DNA of 41,489 nucleotides from Chloroflexota bacterium (GTDB lineage Bacteria > Chloroflexota > Anaerolineae > Promineifilales > Promineifilaceae): NCBI GenBank assembly GCA_009937635.1, contig JAACFF010000009.1:1-41489 (forward strand). The letters run 5' to 3'. Position numbers and translations under genes: made by a program. Positions 1-8,677 of the stretch are shown here, piece by piece; the stretch's first letter is position 1; every line of letters starts with the position of its first letter. A model generated the notes under the pieces. That model was not told where the DNA came from, made no database searches, and worked only from the letters and a program-made list of their open reading frames with translations.

Positions 1-120
1 TCCCCATTGGGATTCTTACTTGCTCCACTTGCCATCCAGGAAATGGTGTTTGCGGTATGGGCGATCGTTAAAGGATTCAATTCACCTGCAATCGTTGCCC
101 CATCTGAAAAATCGAAATAA
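1..120 (+). CDS. DUF4386-like membrane protein, C-terminal fragment (5' end outside window)
   Basis: Frame 1 is open from the first base and ends at TAA 118-120, giving about 39 residues. The fragment carries the segment AIQEMVFAVWAIVKGFN, which resembles the last transmembrane helix of DUF4386 proteins (a hydrophobic helix followed by W-x-I-V-K-G-F-N). The function of DUF4386 proteins is not established; they are small multi-pass membrane proteins. A second, decayed DUF4386 start lies 27 bases downstream, so this was probably a tandem pair. The family call rests on a short stretch and the start is not visible. Confidence 0.5.
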   Translation, partial: SPLGFLLAPLAIQEMVFAVWAIVKGFNSPAIVAPSEKSK

Positions 121-147
121 ACGGCGTCTAAATTAGGATAGATTGAA

Positions 148-270
148 ATGACAAACCGTACCGAAGGAACATTGCCACTAGTTTATGCAAGAGTTGCTGG
201 GTTACTGTATCTAATCATATTTTCCTTGGGATCTTCGGTCAACTTTTGTTCGCGACAGTCTCATTGTGCC
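148..270 (+). pseudogene. Decayed DUF4386 gene, N-terminal part only
   Basis: ATG at 148 opens MTNRTEGTLPLVYARVAGLLYLII, a typical DUF4386 N-terminus (an A-R-x-A-G-L-L-Y-L-I first helix). The similarity then jumps to a second frame (LGIFGQL, about 226-246) and to a third (VRDSLIVPHD, about 240-270), as if two single bases had been lost. The literal reading frame stops at a TGA near 272. After about 270 the similarity switches to a transposase. I infer a gene interrupted or truncated by an insertion sequence and then eroded. The right end is approximate. Confidence 0.55.
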
Positions 271-490
271 CCATGATGTCCGTGTTTTCTTTTCCAAAGG
301 CACCCGAGAGCGAAAACGCTCTTGTACTTTATGAGTACGGATCTTGCTTGCTCGACCAAAGAGATTTTGCAAGGGTATTCCTGGCACTGGTCTTTGGAAG
401 TTGTTAACTTCTATCTCAAGACCCAACTCGGGCTGGCCCGACTTCCGAGTCCGTTCCTACGAGGCGGTCGACAGATATATGGTAGAATGA
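271..490 (+). pseudogene. Transposase remnant (IS4/IS701-like DDE C-terminus), frameshifted
   Basis: Three frames together read like the C-terminal part of a DDE transposase: VRVFFSKGTRERKRSCTL (about 271-330), then STDLACSTKEILQGYSWHWS and EVVNFYLKTQLGLA in the next frame (about 331-440), then DFRVRSYEAVDRYMVE up to TGA 488-490. The STD-L-S...EIL-x-GY-W-W...E-V-x-F-YLK-LGL spacing is the pattern around the catalytic Glu of IS4/IS701-type enzymes. At least two frameshifts separate the pieces, so it cannot encode an active protein. It abuts the 3' end of hpt and the truncated DUF4386 gene. The exact IS family is uncertain. Confidence 0.6.
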
Positions 491-508
491 CTACGAAAGA
501 AAATATTG

Positions 509-1060
509 TTACTTTGTATATACCTCTTTCTTCAATTCCGCCACATAGGGTAGTGTTCTGAATCGCTCGGCGTAGTCCAGACCGTAGCCCACAACCCATA
601 CATCAGGGATTGTGAAACCAAGGTAATCCACTGAGACCGGAATATGCTCTCGCTCTTTTTGGACGAAGGCAACAGTTTTCAGAGAAGCGGGCTGCCTGCC
701 AGAGAATGTTTCATTCAGATATTGGATGGTTTTTCCAGAGTCGACGATATCTTCTACGATCAGCACGTGCTCGTCGGTTATTGGCTCGCGAAGGTCCATG
801 AGCAGGCGGACTTCACCGGATTCGACACCTTTACGACCGTAGCTTGATACGGCGATGAAGTCAACAACGTGATTGGTGCGCAAATAGCGGGCCAGATCGG
901 CCATGAAGATAAAAGCCCCTTTGAGAATACCAACCATGTATATGCGCTCGACGCCTGCATAGTCGGTCGCTATCTGCGCCGCCATTTCTTTGATTCGCGT
1001 CTGGATTTCTTCTTCACTTAACAAAACTCTGGCAAGTTCCTGCTGTAAATCAGTCATCAT
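509..1060 (-). CDS. hpt: Hypoxanthine phosphoribosyltransferase
   Basis: The enzyme converts hypoxanthine or guanine plus PRPP to IMP or GMP (purine salvage, cytoplasmic). The 183-residue protein has the PRPP-binding motif VLIVEDIVDSGKTI in its middle-to-C-terminal half, an upstream KGAFIFMADLAR loop and a C-terminal DVWVVGYGLDYAERFR base-binding region, all typical of HPRT (usual length about 180). A longer ORF begins at 1105, but AGGAGG at 1063-1068 fixes the start at one of two consecutive ATGs, 1060 or 1057. The 1057 ATG has the better spacing. The PfkB kinase lies upstream on the same strand, 180 bases away. A decayed transposase sits just past the stop codon. Confidence 0.93.
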   Translation of the reverse strand: MMTDLQQELARVLLSEEEIQTRIKEMAAQIATDYAGVERIYMVGILKGAFIFMADLARYLRTNHVVDFIAVSSYGRKGVESGEVRLLMDLREPITDEHVLIVEDIVDSGKTIQYLNETFSGRQPASLKTVAFVQKEREHIPVSVDYLGFTIPDVWVVGYGLDYAERFRTLPYVAELKKEVYTK

Positions 1061-1240
1061 TTCCTCCTGTCTTGTTCCCAAGACCAAATGCTGCCAGTGT
1101 GCCAATTGCGATAGATATCAGCCTGCGCCTTGATCTCGATCATTCCAATTGAGATTGCGGTAGTAGACAATAGTCTATTATGGGCGGCACTTCTTCGTCA
1201 TCTCCTAACGGCAAGAAATTTTCAGGGTGACGGCTAAGGA

Positions 1241-2164
1241 TCAGAGCCAGTAACGCGCTTTTCCTGCGTAGGGGATCTTTCTGGCAACTTTCTGTGTCCT
1301 TGTCTCATTAAGCTGGACTCGTGAATCCATAACCGCCTCCGGGGGCGGATCATCTGACAATAGCGCGGCCGGTCCAACCTGGGTGATCATCTCCGCCGCC
1401 AGGGCTGAGGCCTGGCGGGCGGCCATGATGGGATGTTTGTCTTGCAGCAGGAAGGCCAGCGTCGCGCCGCAGAAGGTATCTCCCGCGCCGGTCGGATCCA
1501 GTTCGGTAGTGGGAACGGCCGGTATGAAGGTGGATGCCTCGCCTTGAATGACGGTAGCGCCCTTTGCGCCCATAGTGACGAAAAGCACTTTTCCGGGTGC
1601 GGTATGGGCGGCTTCAATTGAACCAAAGACGGCCGTTGCTTCCCGGGCGTTCATTAAAAAGATGTCAGACTGTTCGATAACCGCGCGTACAGCCTGCGGC
1701 CGTTCCGTTGCATCGCCCGGATAGGTTCCCGCCGAAATCAGTTTCACCCCTCGTTCCCGGCAGGTCTCGATAAAAGATAGTTGCGTTTGCACGTCACTTT
1801 TTTGAGCCACGTGAGCGAGATTATACTTGGACAGATCCGCTGGAAGCATTGAGGGTGAAACCATTGCTGCAGCGCCAAAAAAAAGGGTTAGGTATTCTGT
1901 TTTTCCATGCCGGTAAGAAATCTCGAAGCGTGGCATCTGCTCAGGAGAAACAAGCGGGCCGAGCCATTCCGCTAAATACCCGGCCACAGGCCGCAAACGT
2001 ACTGGGCAAGGATCAGGTTGAGGACCAAACATCGATACCCGCGCCCCACATCGACGCGCGGCCATCGCTGTATACATCCCTACCCCGCCCGCGCTCTCAA
2101 CCGTTCGATCTTTTAGATGCAGAGTATCGAATGATGCTCCACCGACGACCAGTAAGCGATTCAT
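1241..2164 (-). CDS. PfkB-family carbohydrate/nucleoside kinase
   Basis: The 307-residue protein belongs to the ribokinase/PfkB fold, whose members transfer phosphate from ATP to a sugar or nucleoside hydroxyl. The C-terminal signature DPTGAGDTFCGATLAFLL contains the catalytic Asp and the anion hole. The N-terminus MNRLLVVGGASFDTL and the SAGGVGMYTAMAARRCGA segment match the substrate-side motif. GGAGGAGGTAG (2171-2181) lies just ahead of the ATG at 2164. The gene lies upstream of hpt on the same strand, so a nucleoside substrate is a reasonable guess, but the sequence does not settle it. A basic 30-residue tail (VARKIPYAGKARYWL) follows the kinase fold and is unusual. Confidence 0.8.
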   Translation of the reverse strand: MNRLLVVGGASFDTLHLKDRTVESAGGVGMYTAMAARRCGARVSMFGPQPDPCPVRLRPVAGYLAEWLGPLVSPEQMPRFEISYRHGKTEYLTLFFGAAAMVSPSMLPADLSKYNLAHVAQKSDVQTQLSFIETCRERGVKLISAGTYPGDATERPQAVRAVIEQSDIFLMNAREATAVFGSIEAAHTAPGKVLFVTMGAKGATVIQGEASTFIPAVPTTELDPTGAGDTFCGATLAFLLQDKHPIMAARQASALAAEMITQVGPAALLSDDPPPEAVMDSRVQLNETRTQKVARKIPYAGKARYWL

Positions 2165-2691
2165 GATTGGCTACCTCCTCCACGATTGAGATCAAGCGTT
2201 AGTGGCTCTCCCTACCTTTTTGGCGGCTGCGATTTGTCTCAGAAATCATACTTGAAGGCCCCCACAGCGGTTGTTATTGACAGTGAACTACCAATTCTGC
2301 TTGCAACTATCAACGAATATAACGCAAAAGTCATTTCCTACATTATAAGGCATCAGTCAATATCAAAAGACGGCATGTACGCGCAGAAATCTTCGATTTC
2401 AAGAGGGCGATGGTATCCAAAATCACACCCAAAAAAGAGTTGGCAAGAACATGTGTTCTATCATAAAATACATGAGAAACATAACAAACTTTCAGGAAAG
2501 AAAACACGACCATGTCCGCTCAACCCTCCAAAACTGCGTCTACAGCCATCTTATCTAAGGAGCCCGACTACAAGACTACCCGACCAAATAATCGATTTCG
2601 TTTCCGGAATTTTAAAAACAAAATCAACCACTGATATTATGTAAAGTTTCTGATTGACCATGCGCCGTTAACTCGCCGTTGTCATTCAGAC
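2165..2691. other. 527-base intergenic region, no convincing gene
   Basis: This AT-richer stretch separates the PfkB kinase from the decarboxylase. A 152-codon frame (2186-2644, +) looks like chance: no ribosome site, low-complexity basic composition, no recognisable family. A 40-codon ATG frame (2512-2634, +) encodes a basic peptide but has only a distant AGGAAAG. A 14-base inverted repeat (agaaca-tg-tgttct, 2446-2459) is the only structured element noticed. The promoter of the leftward PfkB gene should lie here, but no clear -35/-10 pair was seen. Confidence 0.5.
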
Positions 2692-4140
2692 TTAATACCC
2701 TTCCTCAGCCAACTCTTTTGCCGTCCATTTAAGGACATTCAAAGCTTCGTCAATATCACTTAAATGGGTGCGGAAGGAGCTGATGGCGACTCGCAGGATG
2801 AACTTGCCGTCAATACGCGTAGAACTGATAAAGATACGGCCGTCTTGCTGGATCTTCTTGGTCAGCATTTCGTTGAAGGCGTCCACATCCCCTCTCGGCG
2901 GCAAATAACGGTAGGTCACCACGGATAAATCGGGAGTCGGTCCAACCTCAAAGCCATCGATCGACTGGATCTTCTGGTGGAAATAACGAGCCAGCTGAAT
3001 TTTCTCTGACAAAGCGGCGCGAAAAGGAGCCAGGCCGAATAGCTTGAGTGGCAGCCACAGTCGCAGCCCGCGAAAATGTTTGGTTAATTCCGGCGATAGC
3101 TCAGCAGGTGACAGCTCTTCCATATTTTCTGGGGCATCCTGCATATACGCGGCGTCCCAATTCTGCGATGCGTAAAGTTTGGCTCCATCCTTAACTAGCA
3201 GCGCCCCCGTTCCATACGGCAGAAATAATGTCTTGTGCGGATCCATCACCAGCGAGTCAGCTAGTTCCAACCCGTTTAGGGCTGCCCTACCCTCCGGACA
3301 TAGTTTGAAAAATCCGCCATATGCTCCGTCAGCATGAAACCAAAGTCCATGATCGGCGGCGATGCCGGCAATTTCGGCCAGCGGATCGACCGAACCGGTA
3401 TTGGTCGTACCGGCCGAGCCCACAACCAGCCAGGGGTTCAAACCGGCCGCACGGTCGGTTGCGATCGCGCTGCGCAAAGCTTCGGCGTCCATCCGGTACC
3501 GTTTGTCGACAGGCACCTTGTGTTTGACGCAACCACTTAATCCGGCTACATGTATCGCCTTATCAATGCTGTGATGGATGTGCTCAGTGAAATAAATGAC
3601 CGATCGGGCCAGTTTATCGCCCGTTATGCTATGCGTATCCCGCGCCGTTATGATTGCTAACAGGTTGGCCAGGCTGCCACCCGACGTTAGATTGCCCGCT
3701 GCTTTGCTGGAATAGCCGATCACGCCAGCCATCCAACTGATCAGCATATTCTCAAGGCGTACGGCCCCGGGCGAAGCGAAGAAAAATCCTGCATAACGGT
3801 TGCTGACCGCAGCCAGGTAGTCACCCAGGGCGGACGGGAAGAGCGCGCCACCGGGGATATAGCCTAGGAATCGCCCAGAGGTGGTGCCGATGCCGCTTTT
3901 GTCTACATTCTCGCCCAACAGGTCCAGGGCTTCACCTATCTCGATTCCCTCCTCGGCAATAGGCGACTCATAAAGACCCCGGCCATCTTCAAAGGCATAG
4001 TTGGCCGGCGCATCGCTTATACCTTCCAGATACGCCTGGCTGTAGGCACTCACCCGTTGAATAAGCTGCTCTCGTTGATTCTTGTTGGGCTCCAGTTGAC
4101 GGGCTATGGCTTCTAGTTGATTAATCTCGCTTATCATCAT
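2692..4140 (-). CDS. Group II pyridoxal-phosphate-dependent decarboxylase (aromatic/acidic amino-acid type)
   Basis: The 482-residue protein is a full-length member of the DOPA/tryptophan/glutamate decarboxylase family (usual length 470-500). Visible landmarks in order are TSGGSLANLLAIITARD, the HHSIDKAIHVAGL region with the PLP-stacking His, GSAGTTNTGSVDPL, WFHADGAYGGFFKL with the Asp that binds the pyridine nitrogen, and DSLVMDPHKTLFLPYGTGAL containing the Schiff-base Lys. Such enzymes remove CO2 from an amino acid to give an amine; the substrate cannot be read from the sequence. The start (4140, ATGATG) lies inside the upstream PPOX-family gene, overlapping by 20 bases, so translational coupling is likely. 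A carboxylate-substrate aminotransferase is a less likely alternative. Confidence 0.88.
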   Translation of the reverse strand: MMISEINQLEAIARQLEPNKNQREQLIQRVSAYSQAYLEGISDAPANYAFEDGRGLYESPIAEEGIEIGEALDLLGENVDKSGIGTTSGRFLGYIPGGALFPSALGDYLAAVSNRYAGFFFASPGAVRLENMLISWMAGVIGYSSKAAGNLTSGGSLANLLAIITARDTHSITGDKLARSVIYFTEHIHHSIDKAIHVAGLSGCVKHKVPVDKRYRMDAEALRSAIATDRAAGLNPWLVVGSAGTTNTGSVDPLAEIAGIAADHGLWFHADGAYGGFFKLCPEGRAALNGLELADSLVMDPHKTLFLPYGTGALLVKDGAKLYASQNWDAAYMQDAPENMEELSPAELSPELTKHFRGLRLWLPLKLFGLAPFRAALSEKIQLARYFHQKIQSIDGFEVGPTPDLSVVTYRYLPPRGDVDAFNEMLTKKIQQDGRIFISSTRIDGKFILRVAISSFRTHLSDIDEALNVLKWTAKELAEEGY

Positions 4141-4687
4141 GTAATCCCCATGCGGTTGGCAGTCCGTCGAGGCTGATCAAATTGTTATCCTGCCGGTAGG
4201 CTGCCAGCCCCTCAGCACCTTTGGCTTCCGCCCATTTGAAGTGCTGATCACGCTCGCCCATATACTCAAACAGGGGCACACCAAAACCACATGACGTCTG
4301 AACTTTGCTTATTTCGGCAACGATCAACTGCCGCACGCTGGGAATTAATTTGAAATGTGGGCCAAGCGTGTCCCACTCTGCGTGATCGGGTAGCACAGTA
4401 TAGCCGTTGCCATAAAGTCGTAATATGTTGGGGTAGCCTGCAAAAGAGCAGAACATGAAAGTTATCCGGCCGTTTTCTAGCAAATGGGCCGAGGTTTCGT
4501 TTCCACTGCTGACCAGATCCATATAGGCAACGCACGTTGGCGATAGGACGCGAAAGCTATCCATTCCTTTTGGTGAGAGATTGACGTGACCTTCACCACT
4601 TAATGGCGCGCTGCTGACAAAAAATATATGTTGTTCTTCAATAAATGATTTCTGTTCTTCAGTGATGGAATCGTAGAATTTGGCCAT
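4121..4687 (-). CDS. Pyridoxamine 5'-phosphate oxidase-family FMN-binding protein
   Basis: The 188-residue protein starts MAKFYDSITEEQKSFIEEQ and continues with HVNLSPKGMDSFRVL and ENGRITFMFCSF, the split-barrel pattern of the PNPOx-like/FMN-binding family. Members use FMN, F420 or haem, and many have unknown substrates. Upstream in-frame codons to 4765 exist, but the conserved N-terminus and the proposed promoter at 4748-4756 favour ATG 4687. The ribosome site is weak. The gene overlaps the PLP decarboxylase by 20 bases, so the two are made together. A role in supplying or protecting PLP, or in acting on the amine product, is inference only. It is not a close match to canonical PdxH. Confidence 0.75.
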   Translation of the reverse strand: MAKFYDSITEEQKSFIEEQHIFFVSSAPLSGEGHVNLSPKGMDSFRVLSPTCVAYMDLVSSGNETSAHLLENGRITFMFCSFAGYPNILRLYGNGYTVLPDHAEWDTLGPHFKLIPSVRQLIVAEISKVQTSCGFGVPLFEYMGERDQHFKWAEAKGAEGLAAYRQDNNLISLDGLPTAWGLHDDKRD

Positions 4688-4747
4688 TTTTTCTTGTCTG
4701 TTCTCCCGGTTATCTCGATTGGTATGAATTCGGCCGAAGCCAATGCG

Positions 4748-4756
4748 ATCATAACA
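4748..4756 (-). promoter_or_regulatory. Extended -10 element upstream of the PPOX-decarboxylase pair
   Basis: Read on the minus strand the bases are TGT-TATGAT, an extended -10 (TG-n-TATGAT), about 60 bases before the chosen start at 4687. No good -35 hexamer sits 16-18 bases upstream, as is common for extended -10 promoters. If used, it excludes the longer start at 4765. Confidence 0.4.
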
Positions 4757-4974
4757 TAGAGACAAACATCATGCAGACTACCGGAAACCAGAAAAGTCAG
4801 GCTACCAGGGGCATGGGAGAATAATGTATCGCTGAATAAGTGAGTTGTGAATTGTTAGTGAAGTCTTGCGCTGGGTGGTGATTCGGATGATTATATTTGG
4901 TATGCTATCTTGGGTGGAGCTTAACTGATGGCGGCGAGATTGATATTGATCTTGCGAGCTCGATGGGTGCGACT

Positions 4975-6825
4975 ATGAATAGAATCTCTTATACCTTGCT
5001 CAGTGGCGCGGTTGGTTTACTTATGTTGTTAGGGGTGACGGCCGTTTTGCAGCCCAATCAATCAAAGGCGCTGCTTGCTGCTGACGCGGATGCGGACTAT
5101 ACCATCATTGACCTGGGCACGTTAGGCGGCGCGGAAAGTTGGGCCAGCGACGTCAATGAGGTGGGGCAGATTGTGGGTTTCTCAACGATGGCCAATGAAG
5201 CCGGAACGTCCGCTTTTCTTTGGCAAGCAGGGGCGATGGTTCCCCTCTCAGCCACGGAAAGCATGACCACCTATGCCTATGCTATCAATGAGCTGGGTCT
5301 GATCGCCGGCACAGCCATCAGTGAAGGGGAAGGAATAACAAAGCAGTGGCCCGTTCTGTGGGCGGGGCAGACGGTTACAAAACTGGAAACCATCAATGGC
5401 ATGCCTGGTACAGCACGGGCGGTCAATAACCTGGAGCTGGTCGCCGGTAACACGCTCTCAGACACAGATAATCAACTGCTGCTGTGGCAGAACGAAAGTC
5501 TATCGCAAACGCTCCCGGTCTCAGGCGGTTTAGGCTGGGCCAACGGATTGAATGATCTGGGCCAGATGGTGGGCCATATCGACGATCAAGGAAAGAGCGT
5601 GGCCTTCCTGTGGCAGGATGGCCAGTTCACCAACCTGGGCGCATTAGGCGGAACATCAGCCGAGGCCCAGGATGTCAACAATCTGGGACAAATTGTTGGC
5701 AGGGCTGCGGTAACAGGTGATCTGGCTACCCACGCCTTTCTGTGGGAACAGGAGACTATGATTGATCTGGGTACGCTGGGAGATGCGCCCATGGCGACAA
5801 GCCGGGCCAATGGCATCAACGATCTGGGGATCGCCGTCGGGCAATCACAGGCGGGCCAAGAGGAGCACGCGGTGCTGTGGCAGGATGGACAAATCTTGGA
5901 TCTCAACAGCTTGCTGCCGCCCGATTCTAAATGGGACCTGTTGCGCACGGCCGAAAGCATCAACGAAAAGGGGTGGATCGTAGGAACCGGTCTGATCGAC
6001 GGCAAGGAACGCGCCTTTTTGCTGCAGCCCGTGTATAGATCCTACCTACCCATCATTATGGACGAAGAGCCGCCACCGACGCCTACTCCAACACCAACAC
6101 CTTCCCCGACACCAACACCCGTTCCAGGCGAGGCGATGGACATGACGCGCTTCATGATTGGCGACGGCCGACTTTACGAAGTGCAGCACAGCAACGGTTC
6201 ACAGGCCCGCCACCAAACTCAGGTGGAGGGAAAGCGCTTCTTCCATACCAAGGGTAATGAAGTCAAGGCCGAATGGGAAGAGCTATGGACAGATAATGGT
6301 TTGATCTATCGCGGCACGGATACAAGCCCCGGCTCCGACCTTTATTACACGCTGTACAAGGACGATCAGCCTGGCTCGCCAGTTGGATCGGCCTGGAATC
6401 CTCGATATTGGAAGGTAGGCGAGATCTACACGCGCCTGCCGTACGTGGTGTTCTATCGCAAATCAGATTGCAAGGTCGTGAGCAGCGGCGATCATCTGAG
6501 CTGGCTGCGGTTCGAGCGCTACTACCCGGAGTACACCTTTGAATCGGGCATCACCTTAAAGAATGTCGTGCAACTGGCCTGGCTGTTGAAGCCGAACGGT
6601 GAACCGGAAGAGTGGTATTTCTACGCTGAAGATTACGGGCTGGTCGGCTGGCGCAGTCAAAGCCATGGCTCTAGCTACATCAGCGAAATTCACGAAACAG
6701 GAACCCGGCCCGATAACTCAAAAGAAGTCATTCCCTGCCTGGGCACGCAGGATAAACGGCTGAGATTCAGCAGCGAGCTGAATTCTGGCCCGCTGCCGGA
6801 ACCTTATGCCAGTATGGTGAAGTAG
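4975..6825 (+). CDS. Secreted HAF-repeat protein with Pro-Thr linker and unknown C-terminal domain
   Basis: A signal peptide or membrane anchor (MNRISYTLLSGAVGLLMLLG) is followed by about seven repeats of 45-50 residues of the extracellular HAF type, each with an A-x-x-x-N-x-x-G-x-x-V-G core, such as VNNLGQIVG and INDLGIAVG, plus AFLW/VLW strands. These probably form a beta-propeller-like array (residues about 40-355). A YLPIIM motif and a PTPTPTP linker (about 370-392) lead to a C-terminal domain of some 230 residues rich in Trp and Tyr, which I do not recognise. YLPIIM followed by Pro-Thr repeats is common in exported Chloroflexota proteins. ATG 4975 was preferred over 4897 because it directly begins the signal peptide, although no strong ribosome site is seen. 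Function unknown; cell-surface or secreted. Confidence 0.75.
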   Translation: MNRISYTLLSGAVGLLMLLGVTAVLQPNQSKALLAADADADYTIIDLGTLGGAESWASDVNEVGQIVGFSTMANEAGTSAFLWQAGAMVPLSATESMTTYAYAINELGLIAGTAISEGEGITKQWPVLWAGQTVTKLETINGMPGTARAVNNLELVAGNTLSDTDNQLLLWQNESLSQTLPVSGGLGWANGLNDLGQMVGHIDDQGKSVAFLWQDGQFTNLGALGGTSAEAQDVNNLGQIVGRAAVTGDLATHAFLWEQETMIDLGTLGDAPMATSRANGINDLGIAVGQSQAGQEEHAVLWQDGQILDLNSLLPPDSKWDLLRTAESINEKGWIVGTGLIDGKERAFLLQPVYRSYLPIIMDEEPPPTPTPTPTPSPTPTPVPGEAMDMTRFMIGDGRLYEVQHSNGSQARHQTQVEGKRFFHTKGNEVKAEWEELWTDNGLIYRGTDTSPGSDLYYTLYKDDQPGSPVGSAWNPRYWKVGEIYTRLPYVVFYRKSDCKVVSSGDHLSWLRFERYYPEYTFESGITLKNVVQLAWLLKPNGEPEEWYFYAEDYGLVGWRSQSHGSSYISEIHETGTRPDNSKEVIPCLGTQDKRLRFSSELNSGPLPEPYASMVK

Positions 6826-6862
6826 CGTTAGCTTCAGAGCCGGCTGCAAACCGGCGATCCAT

Positions 6863-8674
6863 TTATGCCTCGCCACGCCAGAGAAACTCCATTTCCTGGC
6901 AGCGGGATAGAAGTTCGTCGAGAGATCCTTCGTCCAGGATACGGCCGTTTTTTAAGACAATGATATGGTCGGCGCGTAACAGGGCGGTCCGCCGGTGGGA
7001 GACGACGAGGCAAGTTGCGTCGTTTTGACCAGTTTGGTCACGAGCAAAGAGTCGCTGCCATAGCAGTTGCTCGGTCTGCACATCCAGGGCGCTGGACAAG
7101 TCATCAAATACGAGGAGCTCCGGATGGCGAACGAACATGCGCGTGGCAGCGGCGCGCTGAACCTGGCCACCGGACAGGCGCATCCCACGCGGACCGACGG
7201 GTGTGTCCAGCCCGATCTCCATGGCGGCGACATCCTTCTCAAAAACGGCCGATCTCACCGCTGCTGCCAGGTCCTTTTCGGCTGAAGGAAAACCTAACAG
7301 AATATTGTTGCGCAATGTGTCACTGAACAAAAGCGGTACCTGCGCCGTGTACGCCACGCGGGGAGGAACGAAGAAGCTGGCCGGATCAACTACCGCTTGC
7401 CCATTCCAGCTAATCTGTCCCTCCTGGGCCGGCAGCAATCCTAAGAGGGTTTTCAAGAGCGTTGTCTTGCCTGATCCAATACGCCCAGTAATGACAGTAA
7501 AGGAACCCCGTTGCAGCGCAAGATTGATATCATCGATTCCGCCGCACCCACCGTTGAGGCCATGCTGCCCGTTGGAGACTGGATATTGGTAAGAGAGACC
7601 ACTCACCTGCAAGCTTTGCAAACGGTGAACATGCGATTTTGGCGTATAAGGCAGCTCCGGCACATCTCCTTCCAGGTAGATCGGATGATGAGCAACCACA
7701 GCTCCCGTGGGCAAGCCCTGCATGATCCTATCCATGCGTTTGGTGGACACGCCCACCTGGTTATAGCGCGTGATCAGGTTTCCTATCTTACGCATCAGGT
7801 GCGTCGTGGGCCATATGAAGGAAACAAAGAGTGCAAAATCCCCTACGGTGAATTCACCAGCATACATGGCCTGCGCCGCCACTAACAGAATCAATCCCAC
7901 ACCAATGTCTACCGTGCCACCACTCAGCGCATCGACGAGTTGGGTCACGAGGCGATCCCTGATCATGGCCTCTCGCCGCCGGTCATTGATGCGCCGAAAA
8001 CGACGCAAGATATGTTCTTCTGCATTGGCGACTTTGACAGCTTGCGTGGCATGAAACATGTCGGCGATCATGCCCGTGACCTCGCTGGTCGCCATGCGAC
8101 TTGCCCGGCGGTAACGTCTAGCCGGTGCGCCGAGTCGCTGCGCGGCAAAGATGACGATGGCCAAAGGCACGAAGGTGCCCAACGTCACCAAGGGACTAAT
8201 ACGGAACATGATGGCAAAAGACACAAGGGCAGTGACGGATAAGGCAACGACATCATCGATGATGATGATCGAGCCGGCCATTTCTTGCACATCATCGCGC
8301 AAGGTACTGATCACCTTTCCCGTGGTCATTCTCGTCCCATCCTCATCGATGGGCAAGGCCTGGCCTCCAGGCAGGCTCAGAATGCGAGCCATCATGTTGC
8401 GAATCAGCAGCGCCGAGCCGTTTTCGGTGAAGTTGACAAAGGCCATCACGGCGATGTAGAGAGAAAGCAAGACTAGAAAGAGCTGCAGTAACTGTAGGCC
8501 AATAACCTGCAGCAGCGGCAGACCCCCCTCTCCGGCCAGCCAGTCAAAGAAGGCCTTGAGTATCAATCCCTGCACGGCCGACAGGCCAAAGTGAACCGTC
8601 GCAGCGATCAGATCCGTGGCGTATAGTCGTGGACGGTATCGAATCAGTTGCCAGAAATATTTGTAAGTCTTCAT
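6863..8674 (-). CDS. ABC exporter half-transporter, degenerate-site subunit (operon gene 4)
   Basis: The 603-residue protein has an N-terminal six-helix exporter domain (about 1-310) and a C-terminal ATPase (about 350-600). The ATPase has Walker A GRIGSGKTT, a canonical signature LSGGQ, and Walker B ELLVFDD in which the catalytic Glu is replaced by Asp. The switch His is present (VVSHRRT). An Asp at the catalytic position marks the degenerate half of heterodimeric exporters such as TM287/288 or BmrCD. Its partner is very likely the gene ending four bases upstream (8678-10456), which has the complementary pattern. Substrate unknown; drug, lipid or peptide export is typical. It lies last in the four-gene operon and converges with the HAF-repeat gene. 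Confidence 0.88.
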   Translation of the reverse strand: MKTYKYFWQLIRYRPRLYATDLIAATVHFGLSAVQGLILKAFFDWLAGEGGLPLLQVIGLQLLQLFLVLLSLYIAVMAFVNFTENGSALLIRNMMARILSLPGGQALPIDEDGTRMTTGKVISTLRDDVQEMAGSIIIIDDVVALSVTALVSFAIMFRISPLVTLGTFVPLAIVIFAAQRLGAPARRYRRASRMATSEVTGMIADMFHATQAVKVANAEEHILRRFRRINDRRREAMIRDRLVTQLVDALSGGTVDIGVGLILLVAAQAMYAGEFTVGDFALFVSFIWPTTHLMRKIGNLITRYNQVGVSTKRMDRIMQGLPTGAVVAHHPIYLEGDVPELPYTPKSHVHRLQSLQVSGLSYQYPVSNGQHGLNGGCGGIDDINLALQRGSFTVITGRIGSGKTTLLKTLLGLLPAQEGQISWNGQAVVDPASFFVPPRVAYTAQVPLLFSDTLRNNILLGFPSAEKDLAAAVRSAVFEKDVAAMEIGLDTPVGPRGMRLSGGQVQRAAATRMFVRHPELLVFDDLSSALDVQTEQLLWQRLFARDQTGQNDATCLVVSHRRTALLRADHIIVLKNGRILDEGSLDELLSRCQEMEFLWRGEA

Positions 8675-8677
8675 TCG

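Noticed and set aside
2446-2459. agaaca-tg-tgttct palindrome as an operator
   Set aside because: Short arms in AT-rich DNA far from a gene start; weak evidence.
2512-2634. 40-codon basic small ORF (MSAQPSKTAS...)
   Set aside because: Only a distant AGGAAAG upstream and no promoter; cannot be told from chance.
2186-2644. 152-codon plus-strand open frame in the gap before the decarboxylase
   Set aside because: No ribosome site, no family pattern, composition like untranslated AT-rich DNA.
6839-6855. GCCGG/CCGGC hairpin between the HAF gene and the ABC operon as a shared terminator
   Set aside because: Only five base pairs and no T tract on either strand.
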